The notes beneath the pieces are model-generated. The model worked only from the letters and a program-made list of their open reading frames with translations, was not told where the DNA came from and ran no database searches. Of a DNA stretch of 64,000 nt, positions 50,422 to 62,371 are shown piece after piece. Origin of the DNA: Seiridium cupressi (Eukaryota > Ascomycota > Sordariomycetes > Amphisphaeriales > Sporocadaceae); assembly GCA_036674765.1 (NCBI GenBank), contig JARVKI010000009.1:496001-560000 (forward strand), read 5' to 3'. Position 1 is the first letter of the stretch; the number at the start of each line of letters is the position of its first letter. The position numbers and the translations under genes are program-made.

Positions 50422-51435
50422 CTTCGCCAGAGGATTACATGGTGAAGTTCGTAAACAAGGGGTTTTTAATGGCGTAAACACCTTAAAACCGCTAATTTAT
50501 TAATGATATTTTAATATTATTAATTTAATAATAATTTTAATTTTTAAAAAAATTAATTATAATTATAATTATAACTAGTTAATTAATTTAAATAAATATA
50601 TTATAACTTTTGTTATAAATATTTTAGTTTTATAAAGTAATTTAAACAGTTTTACTATTTGTGCACAATGTAATTAAATGGGTTAATATGTATTTAATTT
50701 ACTTGGCAGGCGTATTACAAGTAATTACCATTTTAACTGTCTCTATTATAAGTTAATTTTAACGTTCCTTATAAACACTAAACGAAGCTCGATGTCATCT
50801 AAACATAAATTTTACAAATGCGCCATTCAAATTGAAACATTACATATTATATTAATACCTTGGGGAAGAGTGACTTAGGGGATTTAGGTTACGTGTATGT
50901 TAAAGCTCTCAACTGCTACCTAGGGCAGTCACAGCAGCTACGGCAACAGCCACTAGCAAAAGATGGAAGCAGCTCCTGGTTACCACCGGAAAAGAGTCTC
51001 CGAATATATTACGATACAAAAGGAGCGTAAGCTGTGATTTGATAATAATAATAAAGATAATAAATCATCATGGCACTCCATGTTATGGCCAACTATTTAA
51101 GTGTGCCGTGGAGGCTGCCAGTGGTGACTAAGCCACAGCAGGCTGTGGCTGGCAACGTGGCTGATACGTCTATCTACCCAACTGCTTAAGTGCCCAATCG
51201 TATATACCGTAACAGAATTCATCCTTTTCCCACTTCATTCAAGAGATGACCCCACCCTATACGTACCGTATAATATATATAATACCTTAGTGTAATTCCT
51301 GTATTTTACTTAATGAACAGAAGATTACTTTGTTTTCAATGCTATTAATAGCTTTCTATATTCAAATTACACATATATATATAACACTCTATTGGCAAAA
51401 TGCTGGCTTTTGGGTTCCCAACTCCCAGTCGCTGA
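50422..51435. other. AT-rich island between WD40 gene and acyl-CoA synthetase
   Basis: Between 50482 and about 50880 the DNA is extremely AT-rich: only 6 of the 120 bases 50521-50640 are G or C. Further AT-rich patches lie near 51040-51070 (TAA repeats) and 51270-51390, separated by ordinary DNA. An inverted repeat of ten bases (AAATTAATTA at 50550-50559, complement at 50580-50589) is present but is expected in such sequence. It lies directly upstream of the WD40 gene start. The composition could come from repeat-induced point mutation of an old repeat, but no transposon protein is readable. Confidence 0.7.
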
Positions 51436-53670
51436 TTATAGGTTGGCCTTGATGGGGTTCTCTGCATTCACTTCCGCATACATCCGGTCAATCTCCGACC
51501 GGAATTTCTTTGCCGTCTGCGGTCTCTTCAACTTCAGTCTTGAAGGAGGTTAGCAGCCATATCAATTGCAATCGGACATTAGTAGGGATAGACTTACGTA
51601 TGGGTTAGCAGCTCATTCTCGATGGTAAAAGGCTCAATCTCCAAAAGGACGTTCTTCACGCGCTCGTAACCATTGAACTTGGCCTTGCGACCAATGACGT
51701 CGAGGTGCTTGACAAAGGCTTTGACAACGCGTGGGTCTTTAGCTGCTACCTTGATCGCCTCGAGATCTTCCGGAGAAACCGTTTTCTTCAATATCTTGCT
51801 GGCGAAAGGCCCGAAGGTAACCGGGTCGACGCCAAAGACACCCACCAAGTGTGATTGGGTTCCGTCTCCATGCACATATGCCATTGTGACAAGGTTCGAG
51901 TTGCCCATGTAGACATTCTCGAGACGCTCTGGCGAGACGTACTCTCCCTGCGCCAGCTTGAGCACGTTCTTCTTGCGATCGATGATCTTGATGCGTCCCA
52001 TCTCATCGATTTCGGCAATGTCTCCTGTATGGAACCAGCCGTCTTTCTCGAGGGCTTTCTCAGTCTCCTCCGCGTTCTTGTAGTACTCACGGAAAATGGT
52101 TGGACCTCTGAGAAGTAGTTCACCACGTGGGTAGGGCTTGTCTGTCACGAGATAATCCAGTTCAGGTTGCGACTCCAAGCACACCTCATTTCCAGGCGCT
52201 GGGGGGCCGATATTTCCAGTCGTGAAATCTCCCTTGAGTTGGTACGAAGCGACAGCATATGACTCGGTCAACCCATAGCCTTGGGTGATGTAGTTGCCGA
52301 ACGCGGCTCTCAAGAACTCATGCACAGAGGGATCTAATGGAGCACTGCCGCTGACCATGGAATGGCAGTTTTCCAAGCCGACGGCGGCACGGACCTTGGG
52401 GGTCCAGAACCGGTCATAGACCAGGTGTGTGTTGTATGCTTGACCAATCGGCAGCTTCATGTTGGCTTTCTTGGTCTCTACAACCTTTCGGGAGAGAGCG
52501 CCCTTGAAACCATCGGCCTCTACTGTTTGCGCCTTGATGCCTTGAGCGAACCTGTTGTAAAGACGGGGAACTGAGATGAACCCGGACGGCTTGAGAACCT
52601 TCAAGTCATCCACTAATCCAAGCATGTCTCCATGGAAGAAACCAATAGCGGCGCCTTCTGAGAAGGCTGTCTGGTCTACCATACGCCCGTAAATGTGTGC
52701 CAGCGGTAGGTATGACATGGATGAGTCCTTGTGGGACATGTTGCCAGACATACGGGAGCTGGTCACGGCTGCTACACAGTTTCGGTGTGTCAGAACAACA
52801 CCCTTTGGATCGCCGGTTGTGCCCGAGGTGTAGTTGATGGTCAGGACGTCCTCAGGCTGGGGAGGACGATACGGGTGTGCTACCTGTTTTCCTAAATCCT
52901 CAACGCCGTCCATGGACCAGATTTGAACGCCATGCTCGCTAGCGATGCCATTCAACACTGCCAACTTGGAGTATCCCTGCGGCTCACCGGCGTCTAGGGA
53001 GTCGGCGCAGATGATCAACTTCAGCTGGGGAAGTCGAGGCGCAATAGAGAGCAGAATCGGGATGTGCGGCAGAGATGTCACAATGCAGGCTAGCTCTGCG
53101 TGCTTGATGATGAACTCGGAGGTGTCGGGCCCAAGCGTTTCGTATAGAGATACGGTATACAACGACTGGGAGCTGAGTGCAACATCTATGAGGCGTTAGT
53201 TTTTCTGTTCGATGGTGCAGCATACGACTTTCGCCCATACCAGTGATTTGCCATTCAGCGCGGTTCTGACACCAGAGTCCAACACCGAACTTGTCGGCTG
53301 AAACGCCGACCCTCCGGTGAAGTTCAAGAATACCAGAGCCGAAGTTCTTGGTACGCTCCTCGACCTGAGCGTACGTTTGCCACGTGTATTTGCCGTCCCA
53401 GCTCTTGGTGGCCGCATTCCAGTGCCGTGTACCCAGACACCTGTTGTTCGGAAACCGCTTGACCGAGTCCTGGAACAGTTCGTGGAACGTTCGTACGGTG
53501 GGATCGTACAAATTCAAGAGCGGTCCGTCCCGGAAACGCCAATGGCGATACGTGTGGCTGCGGCCTTCGCGCTCAGTACCGGGAACAGGCACGGCGTACG
53601 GCGAGCCGGGAGGTGGCGGCACGGAAATCTGTTGTAGCCATGACTTGACCTCTGTGTTGGGACCAGCCAT
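51436..53670 (-). CDS. Long-chain acyl-CoA synthetase, probable peroxisomal form
   Basis: Exons 53670-53241, 53185-51598, 51538-51436 (introns 55 and 59 nt), 706 residues. Activates fatty acids to acyl-CoA with ATP. Motifs: YTSGTTGDPKGVVLTHRN (AMP-binding, about 262-279), SYLPLAHIYGRM, QGYGLTESYAVAS, KDGWFHTGDIAEID, and IIDRKKNVLKLAQGEYVSPE, the fatty-acyl-CoA synthetase signature. The last exon gives a C-terminus PIKANL. KANL is the known non-standard PTS1 of catalase, so peroxisomal import by Pex5 is a reasonable inference; this would fit a Faa2-type enzyme for beta-oxidation. Without the last intron the tail is lost. Start 53670 was chosen because MAGPNTEVKSWLQ begins typical family sequence; an in-frame ATG further up at 53829 would add 53 residues of unconvincing sequence. 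Confidence 0.93.
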
Positions 53671-56115
53671 CTTGGATACGGAGCTGACTAAATACAGCAA
53701 GGCTTGGGATGCGTTGTTGCCCGAGTCTGTATGCACCTCTATATAACTGTATCGACGTTCGGCGATGGGGAGCTTGGAGTTGGCAGGAGCGCTATCGATG
53801 AGGTAGAACAAGAGGACTTGGGTGAGCAAAGCAGCAAGGATGGAGAGACGGTCGGGGCCGAGATCAGAAGTCTTGATTCAGCGACGAGCAAGCAGCCTCA
53901 GTTCCTGCAAGAGTGGAAAGATTGCAATTGGCGTACATGTGCGAGTGCTCTCTCGAAAGGTCACGCTGCTAGCTGCTGATCCACTTACCGAGGCGTTCAA
54001 AAGGAGCTTCCGAGGAGTTGTGACGGCCACTTCGCCTCTTCCGGTAAGGCGCAAACTGGAGCCGTGCTGGCATTGCCGAAGCACGGGGTAGCTTACCATC
54101 GAGCGCAGTGTGGCCTGTGTTATCGAATATATTATACTGTTTGCTCTCCAGTAGGATTCGCGGCCGGGCGCGCTGACGAACGATATGGTCGTCGAAGGGC
54201 TGCAGCGGCCGCTGAGGTCCTGGCTGCTGCAGATGCCAGATGCAACCCTTCCCGCGCACGTACGCTACTACAACGTAGAAAATGTTCACTGAACTGTTTG
54301 TTTTCCATGTGAAAGCCCTCGTACAGAGGCAGCATTCATGAGTGCTTCCGAATCCGGCCGGACAACTTCAAAGGCACTTAGCACTCCCTTCTGCGAGTCA
54401 ATTAAGCATAGAACATCGCATCGTGTATCAATTACACCCACGTGGTCCCTATTGAGGCTGCAGACATGATTGACATGTGCTCGACGTTCGGAGTTTAGAG
54501 CTGCCGATGCCCGACCACGTGTTTATAGCCGCTCGCCTTAGCGTAACCAAGCACTCTCTCTAGAGATTGGTTGCTCAAAAGATGGTTCACTCCTGATAGT
54601 AAACTTGCGTCAATTGGTTGCCGGTAGTGACAAGAATTACCTGTGATCAACCACGAAGAATTCGTTGACGCATCACAGATCAGCTACGAATCACGCAGGC
54701 CGAGGGGTCTTGAGGATAGAGGCTCACACTATAGAGTGGTCCACAATATTATCCAGCTGTAGCCGCCGATTGGTTGTCAAGTCGCCTGACGCTACATTGT
54801 AGTTGGGCGGCATAGCCCCTGATCGGTTCTCAAATAGGTAGTACATCTACATAGTTGAATACCTAGGAGACTTGCACTGGCTTCTTGGAGAAGTGGCTTT
54901 TGATATATGAGACTGTATGCTTCTGGAGAGGAACTAAGGGATTTACCTATTGGGCCAACTCGTCCACTTGCTTTTGACAGCATTGGTAGCCGAAGATCTG
55001 ATCTTGCACTTAGCCCAGGCCATTCCAACTGGCGTGTTGCAGTCAGGGGTGCCGAGTCCACTCCACGTTTCGGCGGCTCTGGGCAAATGGCACTCAAGCT
55101 TTCGCTCTGGCAGCCAAGCCATCTGACGAGGGTTTCTGATACTGATTCAAGACCGTCCAAGACTTTTCCAAGACGACTATTCAGGAATCCGGCCCTCTAT
55201 TTATCTCTATAGGCGGCGTCAGCTTCGATGCTTCTACGGTTGGTTCCCAGCTCCGCAGTCCGCTTGTTTCAATTCTCTGGCGTCGTCTTGTGTTCGAGGT
55301 TCATCTGCTTGTGCTGCTTTTCTTCGCTAGAGTTTCAAGACCGCTAGCCTACCGACACTGCGGGAAACAGCAGTCGGAGCCTCGAAACAAGTAGCTTGCC
55401 ACTATGACCTCGCGTTGTATGCTATACTCAGCATCTGCAGATTGCAGAGTCACACTTCTACACCCAGTCTCCCAGTTACCCTAGCCAGCGTGTGCGCCAT
55501 TGGACCTAAGTCCGACGGGGGCGAGCGTGCTTGGGAGTATCTCATTGCCGTGAGTGGCCGGAGGCTGTGCTATATCATTTAAATTGCAAAAAAAAGTTAT
55601 TCTTGGGGCAACCTTTTGGTAGGTTCACTACCAAAGCAAGATTGAGATTAGCCGTACCGCCGCACGGCATTCGAAGCGCCCTGTCGATAGGGCCGCGACA
55701 GGGATGCACCCGCCTTGAAGCATTGATATCCGTGCATAGCGGCATTCCACGTCCTACCCGTTTCAGGTCGATTTCAGAGATGCACATCGCGGCATGATCC
55801 AGGATGGCGATCACTCGTCCCCAATTGGGAAGATCCTGGGCCGTCTGGGTCTTAACCGCCCAAAGGACCATTGTTTTATCAAGTGGCTGAGCCCGTCAAC
55901 GCATAATATAGGTGGACTTTCATCCCTTTCCTTTTACGCCTGGTGCTCTCCCTGAATTTCCTGTGCAAGTTTTCTTCTCTGTAATCTTTCCCGGACTAGA
56001 CGTCTTCTCTTCTCTTCCTAAGCGCACCAGCTGCTGCAGATTTGTCCTGTATATGACTTCGCATCTGGACTCTCGCTACCCTAATCGACAACCAGTCTTC
56101 TCGAAACCATCCATC
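53671..56115. other. Shared upstream region of the acyl-CoA synthetase and MARVEL genes
   Basis: 2.4 kb between divergent genes. Pyrimidine-rich DNA at about 55920-56060 lies just before the MARVEL-like start. No gene or repeat of note recognised. Confidence 0.55.
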
Positions 56116-56735
56116 ATGCCTTCTCCCATCGTCCTCGGCCTCCGAGCCGCTCAGTTAGTTTTCGCTTTCGTGGTTCTGGGTCTTTCGGCCTACGGTAAGT
56201 CAAACAATGACTCCTCATAGCCGTCATTCAATCTGCTAATGCTAGATTACAGTTGCCAACTGGTACAATGTCGATACCTTGACTTCGTCGCCATCCCAGA
56301 TTAACTGGCTTCTCTTCTGTTCCCTCTTTACCATAATCTCTGTATTTTATTTGGAACTTGCTCCTAGATTCATGCCCAAATGTAAGTTGCCTACTCCGTA
56401 GATGCTTCGTGGAAACTCGACGTACTAATGAGCTCCTAGTCACACACCCCATGGCCATGGCAGGAATCGAGGTTGCGAACGCCCTCTTCTACTTTGCCGG
56501 CTTCATCGCCCTCTCCGTCTTCATCAGCAAGTTGCTCTTCTGCCGGGGCAGTGTATGTGGCTCCGCTCGCGCCGACGTTGCCTTCGGCGCCCTCGAGTTC
56601 CTTATATGGGTCGCCACGGCCTTCTTTGCCGTTCGGGAGGTCATGAAGGGGGGGTTCAACTTGCGCCTGGGCCGTCGCGGCGGTGGTCAAGCCCCTCTCG
56701 GCGGCCCGCAAATGAAGGAGGCTCAGATGGCTTAA
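56116..56735 (+). CDS. MARVEL-like four-helix membrane protein
   Basis: Exons 56116-56194, 56253-56381, 56440-56735 (introns 58 nt each), 167 residues. Four hydrophobic segments are visible: VLGLRAAQLVFAFVVLGLSA (5-24), INWLLFCSLFTIISVFYLEL (about 43-62), IEVANALFYFAGFIALSVFI (about 78-97) and ADVAFGALEFLIWVATAFFA (about 112-131), with the polar tail GRRGGGQAPLGGPQMKEAQMA. The four-helix layout, short length and polar cytosolic tail fit the fungal MARVEL/Nce102-like family, plasma-membrane organisers linked to eisosomes. Specific function cannot be stated. A frame running past this stop (to 56914) also looks protein-like and might be an alternative 3' end. Confidence 0.8.
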
Positions 56736-57969
56736 GTGTCCCCGTCATCCTTGGGATGCCGGAGACCAGCCATGCCTACTCCAATTATACAGACATCCCG
56801 CTCAGTCCTTACGAGTACCGGCCCTCGTTCGACGGCAGTAGCATTGCCAAGAAGAGTCCTTCGGTGTCAACGTTCGATAGGAGACGCTTCACAATTTCCA
56901 TCACGAAGCAATGAGCGTGGAATGCCTGTACTGGATTGCGTCTTTATTGATTTTGAGAAAGGGGATGAAACGAACATGAAGACAACTTGCGGGCCGTAAA
57001 AAGCATGAATTAACACGAATAAAGAGAAGGACTCATGATGGAAATACCTTACGCTTCGGCTTCGTCTAGATGACAGTCGGCTTTCTAGAGTAATAAATGA
57101 CACCGATGATATTAGGCGTTGGGACTGTGTGCTTGGAACAGATCAAGACTCAGGGGTTACGAGTCCAAATATCGCAAATATACATAACTCATACATGTAA
57201 AGCCTAACAAACGTGCGGTTTAAGTACAGGGGAACGTTATCGCTATAGTGATCTCTATACTGCGCAGGAATCTGCCATGTCTCGGGCTTATTTACATCGC
57301 ACTGAACCCAGCTTTTGTCGAGCTCGAATGTTGCCAGAGTTGTCGGTAGTTTACTATAAGTGGCCCAAATATAACCATTATGAATCTTGGACAGAGGGCG
57401 TTGACTAACACGATATGGCCCCCTCACTTGACTATGAGTTGAGCGCCGAATATGAATTTGGATCGTGTACCTCACAACAAATGCTTTGCGACTAATCAAT
57501 ATCCTTCGGCCCACCATTCTGCATAGACAAGGATATCGGGAACAGGCCCTCGGTCCCTACAGCCGCAACGAACGCATCGGCAGGCAGGAAATCGCCGTCC
57601 ATGAGGCACGGTAACGGCTTGGTCGCGAGCACGCAATTTTTGGCGTTCTAACCCCACTTCCCCAATCGGAGCACGTCGACGGCGGTTTGCGCCTCGCTAT
57701 TCGCGAATGCCCCCAGCTGATGTGGAGGGGCAATGCGAATTGGGGACTCAACTTTCAAGCGATCATCTACCCTTCCTTCTGCCGGGGGGCATGCCGAGCA
57801 GTTTATTGAAATACTTAGCCAGCAGGGTTCCCTTCCTCAGTAGACCTGTTCTGCTTTGCTATCGTCGTCCTCTAGGCTGTGTCTCTTGACGAATTCCGAG
57901 CCGACCTACTGTATACCTTGAACACTCTGTCATCGGGTCAGACGAGCTAGAAGCTAGAAGCTATACACA
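56736..57969. other. Intergenic region upstream of the O-acetylhomoserine sulfhydrylase gene
   Basis: 1.23 kb. The first 180 nt carry an open frame in a different phase from the MARVEL gene (see finding). The rest shows only short open frames. The sulfhydrylase promoter should be in the last few hundred bases. Confidence 0.55.
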
Positions 57970-59559
<1,590 letters not shown>

Positions 59560-59911
59560 TAGATATATGATGGAGCTTGTTCTGCATGGACTCCGGAAAA
59601 ATACCCTGAATGTTCTCTTTCACACCGAGACCATCTATGATATATATATAAATAATTAAACGTGGCTCAAATCGACCGTAGTTATTATTATCAGTGGTAT
59701 ACTCGCAGATCACATTCATGAGGTAGTATCCAAACTAGTCCATAACTGCAACTCAAGCAAAGTGGGCTTGCAGGGATACAGCGGAGTTTCCCGCAATGAC
59801 CACTGAAACGTCAGCGACCACACCTCCACGGCGGCACAGCGAGTAGCTCTGCCATCCACATCTAAGCAACGCCAAAGCACCATTGTCGATACCACAAAGA
59901 CTCCGGCCACG
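59560..59911. other. Short intergenic: MET17 3' flank and EMC7 promoter
   Basis: 352 nt with an AT-rich TATATATA tract at about 59638-59655 likely within the MET17 3' end. The EMC7 leader follows. No gene seen. Confidence 0.6.
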
Positions 59912-60829
59912 ATGCGCTTCTCACTCCCAGCGCTTCTGAGCGCCCTGCCCGCCTGCCTAGCAGCAGCAGCGGCAGCCACCGCCAGCGCCAAAACGTCCCT
60001 CGTCCTCTCGATCCCGGCGTCGCAGTTCCTCCCCAACCCCAACGTGCTCCCGGCCTCGACGCACGCCACGCTGACGACGCTGCACCAGTCGTACAGCGCG
60101 CCGCTGTCCGTGGCCAACACGTTCGTCTTCCACAACGTGACGCCCGGCTCCTACCTCGCCGACGTGCACTGCGCCTCGTACGGCTTCGCGCCCCTGCGCA
60201 TCGACGTCGACGCCGCCGAGGACGGGGCCGCCGGCGCCGACGTCAGGTCCAGCGTCAGGGCCTGGGAGACGTTCCGCGGCAATGAGTGGGGCAACAAGGG
60301 CGAGGAGTCCGTCAGGCAGGACGGGGCCGGGGGTGCTGTGTTTGCGGTCAAGTGTTTGGGCAAGAAGGTTTTCTTCCAGGAGAGGGGGTCGTGTAAGTTC
60401 TCCTTTGCCTTCCATCCTTGTGTCGCCGACAACGCGAAGAGTAAATTGCTGGTAGCGGGTTTTGCTGACGAGTGTATGACAGTCTCGGTCTTGACTATTC
60501 TCAAGAACCCCATGATCCTTCTGGGCTTGATCAGCATGGGTATTTTCTTTGGTATGCCGAAGTTGGTCGAGAACAGTGAGTACTCCTCTGCGCCTCCTTA
60601 CAAAATTCCAGAGACCATGATACTAATGCAACCAACAGTGGATCCGGAGATGCGAGCCGAGTGGGAGGAGCAGCAGAAGAAGAACCCGATGAACAGCATC
60701 ATGGGCGGTGGCCAAGCCGGCGCCAATCCCATGGGCAACTTCGATATGGCTTCCTTCTTGGCTGGTTCAGGTGACAACAAGGGGGAAGCAAACTCGGGTA
60801 GTGGAGGCAAGAAGGGTGGGAAGAGGTAG
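59912..60829 (+). CDS. EMC7: ER membrane protein complex subunit 7
   Basis: Exons 59912-60392, 60483-60575, 60639-60829 (introns 90 and 63 nt), 254 residues. An N-terminal signal peptide (about 1-25, Ala-rich) leads to a lumenal beta-sandwich domain (LVLSIPASQFLPNPNVLPAST, NTFVFHNVTPGSYLADVHC), then a single membrane helix about 167-186 (PMILLGLISMGIFFGMPKL) preceded by FSVLTILKN, and a cytosolic tail beginning MDPEMRAEWEEQQKKNPMNS, followed by a Gly/Lys-rich end. The FGMPKLxEN-MDPE junction is highly typical of EMC7 (formerly DUF2012). The complex inserts tail-anchored and multi-pass proteins into the ER membrane. Exon 1 is strikingly GC-rich compared with its neighbours (about 59940-60260), with nearly all third positions C or G. 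Confidence 0.93.
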   Translation: MRFSLPALLSALPACLAAAAAATASAKTSLVLSIPASQFLPNPNVLPASTHATLTTLHQSYSAPLSVANTFVFHNVTPGSYLADVHCASYGFAPLRIDVDAAEDGAAGADVRSSVRAWETFRGNEWGNKGEESVRQDGAGGAVFAVKCLGKKVFFQERGSCKFSFAFHPCVADNAKSKLLVAGFADECMTVSVLTILKNPMILLGLISMGIFFGMPKLVENSEYSSAPPYKIPETMILMQPTVDPEMRAEWEEQQKKNPMNSIMGGGQAGANPMGNFDMASFLAGSGDNKGEANSGSGGKKGGKR

Positions 60830-61355
60830 ACTAGTGTCCTGTTCGGCTATCACGCAATGGTACAGGCTTCACGTTATATTCACGCGCCAGGTCAAGTCCT
60901 AGTTTGTCTGATGTCTAGATGAGAAGATACACGTTACCGCCGGCCACCGCTTTTGTCATTCATCTGCAAACTGCCTTACTTGAGTCCGGCTCCTCGTTTA
61001 TTCTTTCTCGTATGGAGACTGGAATCTATAGTGGCAAGCTAATGTAGCTCTTGCAGTGGAGTTTGACATTGGACAGGAAAATGAACAGCACGTTATAAAA
61101 TCGCCCAGTCACAATCATCTAGATGCCCAAGGGTTTTGCGTGTAAATTTGGATCAATCGGGACAGGGCTGTAGAAAATGCATTGTGAAGTTATTTACGAA
61201 GGGCCTGGACCATGATTAGGTACTTATGCCAGCAGACTAGACATTCTGTCGTAGAGCCATCTTTGGGCTCATGATGCTGTTATGTATCGAAGGAAGAATC
61301 GGTCTTAAAGCATCTCCTTTGGTTATCCTCCGTGTGTCGATACTCAGTATGAGTT
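60830..61355. other. Convergent 3' flanks of EMC7 and the WW gene
   Basis: 526 nt between convergent genes; no gene or repeat recognised. Confidence 0.6.
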
Positions 61356-62371
61356 TTAGAAATCACCACCGCCAAAGTCATCTCCACCGCCGTAATCGCC
61401 ACCATCATTGCCATCATTGTAACCGTCCTGGTAGGCATCCTGCTGCGACTCATCAATCTCATGTTCAATAAGTGCACCACCTAACACACCGGCACCCAGA
61501 CCTAGGGCAGCACCGCCCATCATACCCATGCCGCCGCCGCCGCTCTTCTGTGGGCGTCCGTAGTTGCCACCCTGCTGAGGATACCCTCCATAGCCTTGCT
61601 GAGGACCGCCATAGTAGCCCCCTTGCTGCTGCGGCGGGTAATATCCCTGCTGCGGGGGAGGGCCATTGTAGTAGCCTTGCTGAGGTGCCGGGCTACCGTA
61701 ACTGCCATACTGCTGTTGCTGTCCACCGTAGCCGCCACCACCATATCCGCCGCCAGACATCTTGTTCTTACCACTGCCGAACAGTTTTCCGAGGAAACCC
61801 TTCGCCTTATCGCCGCCGCCACCCGCGCTGCTGCCTCTAACATCGCCGGGTCTGGCGGGCAATTGATCAGGGTATGGTGAATGGCTCTGCGGCGGTGCCG
61901 GTGAATTCAGGTATGACGATGCCGCACCACTAGAACTGCCGGCGCCGCGTGCGTTCTCTTCCTCCTGCAGCTGACGCGCGAGGCGCTCGTCTTCACTCTC
62001 CTGATGTGAGGATCCGCCGGTTCTCTGTGAGTCCGCAGCAAACGGATTGGTCTTCACATCGGACGGTGTGTGGCCACCACCAGGCGTGTAGCCCGGGGGA
62101 GGACCGGCAGGCGAGTCATCGTTTGGATTGATAGCGGGAGCCGTAGGTTTGTCCCATTGTGATTTCTTGGTATAGGTGTTGACATAGAACCTGCAAGGTA
62201 ATGAAATGTCAGCCGCAATGCGTTTGCTACTTATGCGCAAGAGAGCGCAGCGTAGTGAATGAGGTCATCAGGATGGACTTACCACTCCTTGTACTGATCG
62301 TTCCAGCGAGCGACCCAGCCCTCGGGGACCCTGGGAGGCGGAGGGCCCGATGGTGCTTCGAAGTCTGCCAT
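61356..62371 (-). CDS. WW-domain protein with Q/G/Y-rich low-complexity tail
   Basis: Exons 62371-62283 and 62190-61356, 92-nt intron, 307 residues. The WW domain lies at about residues 14-47 with Trp19, Tyr32 and Trp42 and Pro45 (PEGWVARWNDQYKEWFYVN, KKSQWDKP), a Pro-rich ligand binder; the intron splits it. Next come a Ser/Pro-rich region, an acidic helical stretch DERLARQLQEEENAR, FLGKLFGSGKNK, then repeats rich in Gly, Tyr, Gln and Pro (QQGYY and GGYG units, about 170-240), a Gly-zipper-like hydrophobic patch (GMMGGAALGLGAGVLGGALIEHE) and an Asp/Gly-rich end. The arrangement is seen in fungal WW proteins of unknown role. The tail is prion-like in composition, suggesting self-association; this is inference. 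Confidence 0.85.

Noticed and set aside
49810..50481. N-terminal exon of the WD40 protein as a separate 223-aa gene
   Set aside because: A GTGAGG donor, a CTAAC branch point and a phase-0 acceptor join it to the long downstream exon; the separate gene would end in intron sequence.
50550..50589. 10-nt AT inverted repeat as hairpin or origin
   Set aside because: Expected by chance in almost pure AT sequence; no further support.
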